Source: Anaerolineae bacterium | GTDB taxonomy: Bacteria > Chloroflexota > Anaerolineae > Aggregatilineales > Phototrophicaceae | Length of the DNA: 64,000 nt | Assembly (NCBI GenBank): GCA_022841825.1 | Contig: JALHQT010000001.1 | Coordinates: 682,001-746,000 of the forward strand | Direction: 5' to 3' | Shown here: positions 63,015 through 64,000 of the stretch, piece by piece | How positions within the stretch are numbered: position 1 is the stretch's first letter | How the letters are laid out: each line of letters opens with the position of its first letter | Notes under the pieces: generated by a model | Database searches by the model: none | Told to the model about the DNA's origin: nothing | The model's input: only the letters and a program-made list of their open reading frames with translations | Made by a program: the position numbers and the translations under genes

Positions 63015-64000
63015 TCAGTCGCCGAGAATGACCTTCTGGTTATCGGGGATAGCAAGCATGTTATTGAGCGCGACAAGCGCGTTTGCCTTGACGTCAGCAG
63101 GCACATGGATCTGGTTGACCACCTCGCCCGCAACCAATCGCTCCAGGACATTCGCCAGGTCGAGCGGCGTGATGCGGTACATCGTGCTGCACAGACAAGA
63201 GAACGGTGAAAGGAGCGTCACGAACTTGTCGGGGTTACGGTTCTTGATGCGGTTGACCAGATGCACTTCCGTCCCCACGGCAAACTTGCTACCAGCGGGT
63301 GCAGCATCGATCACCTTGACAATGTACGAGGTCGAACCCACCAGATCTGCCTTATCGACCACGTCCATCATGCATTCGGGATGGACGATCACCTGGACAT
63401 CATCATGGTTCTTGCGCCACAGATCGACGTGCTCCGGACGAAACTGCTGATGCACACTGCAATGCCCCTGCCAAAGGATGACACGCGCGTTCAGGATTTG
63501 CTCGTCCGTCAGTCCGCCGTAAGGCTTGAAGGGATTCCACAGCACCATTTCTTCAAGCGGAATGCCCATGCGCTTGCCTGTGTTGCGCCCAAGATGCTGA
63601 TCCGGGAAAAAGAAGACCTTCTCGCGGAGCGCGAACGCCCATTCCAGTGCGCCACGCGCATTCGAAGACGTGCATACAGTGCCGCCATACTGACCCACGA
63701 AACCCTTGAGATTTGCCGCGCTGTTCATGTACGTCACCGGCATAACGCGCTCTTCCGTCGCGCTCCCCAGGACTTCCTCCAATTCCGCCCAGGCAGTCAT
63801 CACCTGCTCCAGGTTCGCCATGTCCGCCATGCTGCATCCGGCGTTCATGTTTGGCAGGATCACGACCTGATCGTCGCGCCCCAGGATGACCGCGCTTTCC
63901 GCCATGAAATGCACACCTGCGAACACGATGTACTTCGCCTTCACGAGCGCGCCCTCTTTGCTGAGTTGGTAGCTGTCGCCCTGGATGTCGGCAAACTGCA
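63015..64000 (-). CDS. nadA: Quinolinate synthase (start outside window)
   Basis: The frame is open to the right edge, continuing QFADIQGDSYQLSKEGALVKAKYIVFAGVHFMAE, so the 5' part is cut off. Iron-sulfur ligands lie in GGTVCTSSNARGALEWAF, GHCSVHQQFRPEH and CSCLCSTMYR, and LPNMNAGCSMADMAN is present. It condenses iminoaspartate with dihydroxyacetone phosphate to quinolinate on a 4Fe-4S cluster. First gene of nadA-nadB-nifS in this direction. Confidence 0.96.
   Translation of the reverse strand, partial: QFADIQGDSYQLSKEGALVKAKYIVFAGVHFMAESAVILGRDDQVVILPNMNAGCSMADMANLEQVMTAWAELEEVLGSATEERVMPVTYMNSAANLKGFVGQYGGTVCTSSNARGALEWAFALREKVFFFPDQHLGRNTGKRMGIPLEEMVLWNPFKPYGGLTDEQILNARVILWQGHCSVHQQFRPEHVDLWRKNHDDVQVIVHPECMMDVVDKADLVGSTSYIVKVIDAAPAGSKFAVGTEVHLVNRIKNRNPDKFVTLLSPFSCLCSTMYRITPLDLANVLERLVAGEVVNQIHVPADVKANALVALNNMLAIPDNQKVILGD

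Overview
The window looks like a chromosomal segment of a Chloroflexota bacterium of the Anaerolineae type (inferred from gene content; not tested by any search). Pointers are an STPK/PP2C/vWA/FHA signalling set, MoxR-DUF58 neighbours, a type 2 isopentenyl-diphosphate isomerase, ribosomal proteins L27 and L31 with long C-terminal extensions, many small Chloroflexi-style membrane proteins, and moderately high GC with many GTG/TTG starts. I saw no rRNA, tRNA, CRISPR array or prophage. The only mobile-element-like gene is a small Y1/HUH transposase homologue near 59.3 kb. Genes are densely packed, often with 1-4 base overlaps, and no gene-free stretch exceeds 300 bases.

Layout. 1-10.4 kb: cell-surface and polysaccharide genes: an SGNH-like fragment, a DUF348-G5-beta-propeller lipoprotein, a glycosidase-like/O-antigen-ligase fusion, a macrodomain protein, a UDP-xylose-synthase-like enzyme, a second O-antigen ligase, a GtrA protein and a GT4 glycosyltransferase. 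10.5-17.1 kb: a small unknown protein, thioesterase, Mg-chelatase-I-like AAA+ protein, acyl carrier protein, isoprenoid genes (fni, polyprenyl synthase) and hemW. 17.1-23.4 kb: a one-directional signalling cluster: Ser/Thr kinase with PQQ-type propeller, PP2C phosphatase, J-domain/vWA fusion, zinc-ribbon/FHA protein, small conserved protein, OmpR-type regulator. 23.4-28.1 kb: a membrane protein, a Cys-motif protein, an adenosine-deaminase-like protein that has lost most metal-site residues, pyrG, and a roadblock/LC7 protein. 28.2-34.7 kb: a MoxR, DUF58, membrane glycosyltransferase, spermidine-synthase-like membrane protein and DUF1461 series.

34.8-39.3 kb: lower glycolysis (yvcK-like, gap, pgk, tpiA) with a striking nested RNA-type structure before pgk. 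39.3-50.8 kb: mixed housekeeping and unknown genes (WecA-like transferase, upp, ruvB, a tandem SLATT-like membrane protein, queA, prepilin peptidase, membrane-anchored JAMM protein, ParB/SerK-like protein, Nudix, HAD). 50.8-55.5 kb: leftward tRNA thiolation pair (cysteine desulfurase, mnmA), tdk, and the rplU-rpmA-rpmE ribosomal set. 55.5-59.0 kb: argG-GNAT-argH. 59.1-64.0 kb: transposase homologue, CheY-like regulator, and a NAD de novo set (nadA, nadB and a dedicated cysteine desulfurase), with nadA running off the right edge.

The observations most worth following are the kinase/phosphatase/J-vWA/FHA cluster, the helix-hairpin-helix extensions on L31 and L27, the ADA-like pseudoenzyme coupled to pyrG, the glycosidase-polymerase fusion, and the pgk leader structure.
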